Shown here piece after piece: positions 14,638 through 17,194 of a stretch of 17,194 bases of DNA (position 1 is its first letter; the number at the start of each line of letters is the position of its first letter). The notes below the pieces were generated by a model. That model was not told where the DNA came from and searched no databases. It saw only the letters and a program-made list of their open reading frames with translations. The position numbers were made by a program, and so were the translations under genes. Source of the DNA: Bacteroidota bacterium (lineage in GTDB: Bacteria; Bacteroidota; Bacteroidia; Bacteroidales; VadinHA17); NCBI GenBank assembly GCA_030628785.1, contig DAOVQI010000017.1:1-17194 (forward strand). The letters run 5' to 3'.

Positions 14638-15543
14638 TTATGTTTTCAGAGCTCGTTTTACACGTGCAGCAAAATCATCGATTTCATCCGGCCGTTCAAA
14701 TCCTACTGCCATTGTATCTACTGCACTTAAACCTAAAACATACCTGATCGATTTGTCAATTTTCTCCGGTTCATTCCGGAATGCACCATTGCCAATAAGT
14801 TTCATCCCTACAATTCCTTTTCCTTCATCATGGAGTTTCTTAATAACCTCAGCCACATTTGCAGGGTTTTTATCATCCATCGCTATACCATAGGCATTAA
14901 TCCTTACATGAACTGAATCTACCCAGGGATTGTTCAGGCATGCCTTCATGGCATCCAATGAATGAACCGAAACACCATGCGCACGGACTACACCTCTTTC
15001 CTTGAGTTTTGTCAGGATCTCCATTTGTTTTTCAAATTTCTTTGGCCAATCCGAACTTGTAAGGCAGTGGATCATGATGAGGTCTATATAATCCGTATTG
15101 AGTTCTTTCAGGAAACGATTAACCACCTCATCCGCATCGGGTCGTTCTTTATCAGGAATGCCACCTGTATGGAACCAGATTTTGGAGCTTAGCACATACT
15201 TTTCCCGTGGAACAGACCTAAAAGCATTGGCAACAAATGGATGGGTTCCATATGTGTCAGCACAATCGAAAAAACGGACACCTCTTTCGATTGCATATTT
15301 TAATACAGCCTCGAATTTTTCTTTTCCTAACCGTGTCATATTAGATTGTCGATTTCCTCCATTCGCGCCTGTGCCGGAACTAATAAGTGAAACCTTAATA
15401 CCTGTATTTCCCAGGGGAACAAGATCAAATGGGTCTGAAGCAGTGAAATTAACAAGTTTGTTTGCCAAAACGGACCGGCTTAAAGCCAGTCCGGTTGCCC
15501 CTGCAATGGTTTTGTTAATGAATTTGCGCCGTGTAATTTTCAT
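14638..15543 (-). CDS. Tat-signal aldo/keto reductase-like protein
   Basis: Predicted 301-aa NAD(P)H-dependent oxidoreductase of the aldo/keto reductase superfamily. The N-terminus MKITRRKFINKTIAGATGLA is a twin-arginine signal, so the folded protein with cofactor is probably exported. The barrel begins at about residue 40 (VPLGNTGIKVS). The catalytic tetrad is complete: D93, Y98 (DCADTYG), K121 (SSKIWF) and H159 (IMIHC). The expected NADP-binding segment near the end (VGFERPDEIDDF) is present in altered form. The substrate, presumably a sugar or sugar-derived carbonyl, is unknown. It is divergent from another Tat-tagged sugar oxidoreductase, which suggests a shared carbohydrate pathway. TAATTTTG at 15592-15585 on its strand is a possible -7 element. 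Confidence 0.9.
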   Translation of the reverse strand: MKITRRKFINKTIAGATGLALSRSVLANKLVNFTASDPFDLVPLGNTGIKVSLISSGTGANGGNRQSNMTRLGKEKFEAVLKYAIERGVRFFDCADTYGTHPFVANAFRSVPREKYVLSSKIWFHTGGIPDKERPDADEVVNRFLKELNTDYIDLIMIHCLTSSDWPKKFEKQMEILTKLKERGVVRAHGVSVHSLDAMKACLNNPWVDSVHVRINAYGIAMDDKNPANVAEVIKKLHDEGKGIVGMKLIGNGAFRNEPEKIDKSIRYVLGLSAVDTMAVGFERPDEIDDFAARVKRALKT

Positions 15544-15584
15544 GATTTCTGTGGTAAAATATACTTTTGAGACAGCCTCAGTGT

Positions 15585-15592
15585 CAAAATTA
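15585..15592 (-). promoter_or_regulatory. possible -7 element for the AKR gene
   Basis: TAATTTTG on the minus strand fits TAnnTTTG and would give a leader of about 35 nt. No TTTG lies 19-21 bp further upstream, so the match is half a promoter only. Confidence 0.25.
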
Positions 15593-15721
15593 GTAGTTTG
15601 TTTTAATTATTACTATTTTTAATTAACTTAGGTTGTTGTATTCTTTTTATTACCTAAACGTGAGTTCGGGATAAGCAATAACTTTTTGAAAAAAATATTT
15701 AAAATTTTAAAAGAAAAAAAA

Positions 15722-17095
15722 ATGGCTACAGAAAAGAAGAATATTGGCAGGAGAGAATTTGTAAACAGAAGTGCGAAACTGGCTATCGGTATTTCGGCTT
15801 TCAGCATGTTTGCAAATCGTTCTCTGGCGGGAAATGAAACCGTTAAGAAACTAAAAGTGGCTCTGGTAGGAACCGGCAGCAGGGGTTCAGCGACATGGGG
15901 CAAAGCGCTTGTCCGGCCTTATAGCGATTATTTAGAACTGGTTGGTTTATGTGACATTAATCCGAAACGTGTTGAATATGCAAAAAAGTATATCGGGACC
16001 AATGCACCGACATACATAGCTAAAGACTTTGACCGGATGGTTCGGGAAACCAAACCCGATGCTGTAATTGTAACCACAGTAGATTGTTTTCATGCAAAAT
16101 ATACTGTTAGAGCAATGGAGCTTGGTTGTAATGTTATCAGTGAAAAGCCTTTGGCAACAGAAGCTGAACAATGCCAGAAATTATTGGATGCGGAATTAAA
16201 AACCGGAAAAAAAATAATTACCGCTTTTAATGTAAGGCATCACATGTTTGCAGAAGAGATTAAACAGGTAATTATGTCTGGAGACCTGGGTAAAATAATT
16301 TCTGCAGAATTCCAGGAATATCTGGATATTCATCATGGCGCAAGTTATTTTCGACGCTGGCACGGTAAAGCCAGGTTCTCAGGAACATTATTATGCACTA
16401 AGGCATCTCATCATTTCGATCAGATGAATTGGTCACTGGATGCTGAGCCTGTAGAGGTGAATGCCTTTGGGCATGTGGCGTATTATGGAAAGAATAATTC
16501 GTTCCGGTATAGAAATTGCCGGGGATGCCCGTTTGCCGGTAAATGCGATTTCTACTGGGATATCACAAAGGATCAAAGATCTATGGATATGTACGTTGCG
16601 TGTGAAAAGGAAGATGGCTACCTGAGAGATGGCTGTGTTTGGGATAATGATAATGACACCTATGATACAATGACAGTAGAGGTTAAATATAATAATGGTG
16701 TTTTGCTGAGTTATTCACTAAACGCTTTTTTACCTTATGAGGGACAACGGATTGCTTTCAATGGTGAGAAAGGCAGGCTTGATGTTAGATTGTATCATCG
16801 CCAACCATGGGATGCTGAACATGAATCCGATTTTCGCCTGACTAAGAATTTCAAAGACACTATAACATGGCACAAAAAACAGGAAGAGGGAGGGCATGGA
16901 GGGGCTGATGAAAAGTTGAAAGATATGCTTCTCAAACCCAATCAAAACGATCCGCTCGGAAAGATGGCAGGAAGCCGGGCAGGCATAATGGCAAGTTTGA
17001 TTGGTATCGCAGCCCGTCAATCTATTGAAACAGGCAAGAGAATTAAAATAGCTGATTTGATTGATTTTCCCCTTTCCTGGCAGGGAGGAGTCTAA
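15722..17095 (+). CDS. Tat-signal Gfo/Idh/MocA-type oxidoreductase
   Basis: Predicted 457-aa NAD(P)-dependent sugar dehydrogenase-like protein. I start at ATG 15722 because MATEKKNIGRREFVNRSAKL is then a normal twin-arginine signal; the frame extends upstream only to a TTG in A-rich DNA. The Rossmann domain shows VALVGTGSRG (47-55), CDIN (77-80) ending the second strand, and the EKP motif (141-143, K142) of this family. The C-terminal domain has SHHFDQMNW (229-237), likely active-site histidines. A cysteine group C266-x2-C269-x5-C275, with C294 and C305, suggests a bound metal or structural disulfides. Substrate unknown. Related Tat-tagged proteins abound in Bacteroidota that digest complex glycans. 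The stop codon's last base is the first base of an octamer tandem array. Confidence 0.92.
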   Translation: MATEKKNIGRREFVNRSAKLAIGISAFSMFANRSLAGNETVKKLKVALVGTGSRGSATWGKALVRPYSDYLELVGLCDINPKRVEYAKKYIGTNAPTYIAKDFDRMVRETKPDAVIVTTVDCFHAKYTVRAMELGCNVISEKPLATEAEQCQKLLDAELKTGKKIITAFNVRHHMFAEEIKQVIMSGDLGKIISAEFQEYLDIHHGASYFRRWHGKARFSGTLLCTKASHHFDQMNWSLDAEPVEVNAFGHVAYYGKNNSFRYRNCRGCPFAGKCDFYWDITKDQRSMDMYVACEKEDGYLRDGCVWDNDNDTYDTMTVEVKYNNGVLLSYSLNAFLPYEGQRIAFNGEKGRLDVRLYHRQPWDAEHESDFRLTKNFKDTITWHKKQEEGGHGGADEKLKDMLLKPNQNDPLGKMAGSRAGIMASLIGIAARQSIETGKRIKIADLIDFPLSWQGGV

Positions 17096-17194
17096 GGGTC
17101 AAAGGGTCAAAGAGTCAAAGGGTCAAAGAGTCAAAGGGTCAAAGGGTCAAAGGGTCAAAGAGTCAAAGGGTCAAAGGGTCAAAGGGTCAAAGGG
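17095..17194. repeat. AGGGTCAA octamer tandem array, cut by window end
   Basis: Twelve complete 8-bp units plus AGGG fill the last 100 bases. Units are AGGGTCAA except units 3, 5 and 9, which are AGAGTCAA. The array starts in the last A of the preceding TAA stop and continues past the window. The final four GGG blocks (17168-17194), separated by TCAAA, make a G-quadruplex-capable motif. Confidence 0.95.

Noticed and set aside
15098..15622. 174-codon plus-strand frame opposite the aldo/keto reductase
   Set aside because: The minus strand encodes a complete AKR with all four catalytic residues over the same bases, so this is a shadow.
17095..17194. CRISPR-like array
   Set aside because: Units are 8 bp and directly adjacent without spacers, so it is a simple tandem repeat.

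Overview
The window looks like a chromosomal segment of a Bacteroidota, probably class Bacteroidia. The DNA is AT-rich, most genes lack a Shine-Dalgarno sequence, one promoter fits the Bacteroidota TTTG / TAnnTTTG pattern, and the gene content is typical: a lipoprotein sulfatase, separate FtsX-type permeases ending in NPVEALRYE, and Tat-tagged sugar oxidoreductases. I see no RNA genes, CRISPR array, insertion sequence or phage genes.

Left block, minus strand (about 106-2283): a lipoprotein formylglycine sulfatase, then 6 bp later a broken gene whose remnant resembles the C-terminal beta domain of a GH36/GH31-like glycosidase, then 4 bp later a small PKD/Ig-like lipoprotein. This looks like the decaying edge of a polysaccharide-utilisation region. 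A 415-bp gap with a dispersed-repeat-like palindrome follows.

Central block (2699-14412): the main system of the window. A membrane histidine kinase and an NtrC-type sigma54 activator are read leftward. Divergently, a TolC-type outer-membrane channel, an HlyD-type periplasmic adaptor, a MacB-type ABC ATPase and two different 8-helix FtsX permeases are read rightward. A good sigma54 -24/-12 site lies just before tolC, and a Bacteroidota housekeeping promoter drives the activator in the opposite direction. A composite motif (TATACA-N5/6-TGTAT, then TTGACAATT at the same spacing) occurs both upstream of tolC and in the 302-bp gap before the first permease. It is the best candidate for the activator's binding site. 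The picture is a sensor-controlled tripartite efflux machine in which one ATPase may serve two alternative permeases. The two permeases are unalike over most of their length but 80/96 identical at the C-terminus. A short vestige of another permease C-terminus lies between them.

Right block (14638-17095): two divergent Tat-signal oxidoreductases, an aldo/keto reductase-like protein and a Gfo/Idh/MocA-like protein with a cysteine cluster. An AGGGTCAA octamer tandem array starts in the last base of the latter's stop codon and runs off the window end.

Nothing here is certainly an undescribed system. The most original signals are the duplicated regulatory element, the homogenised permease C-termini with the vestige, and the decayed glycosidase gene.
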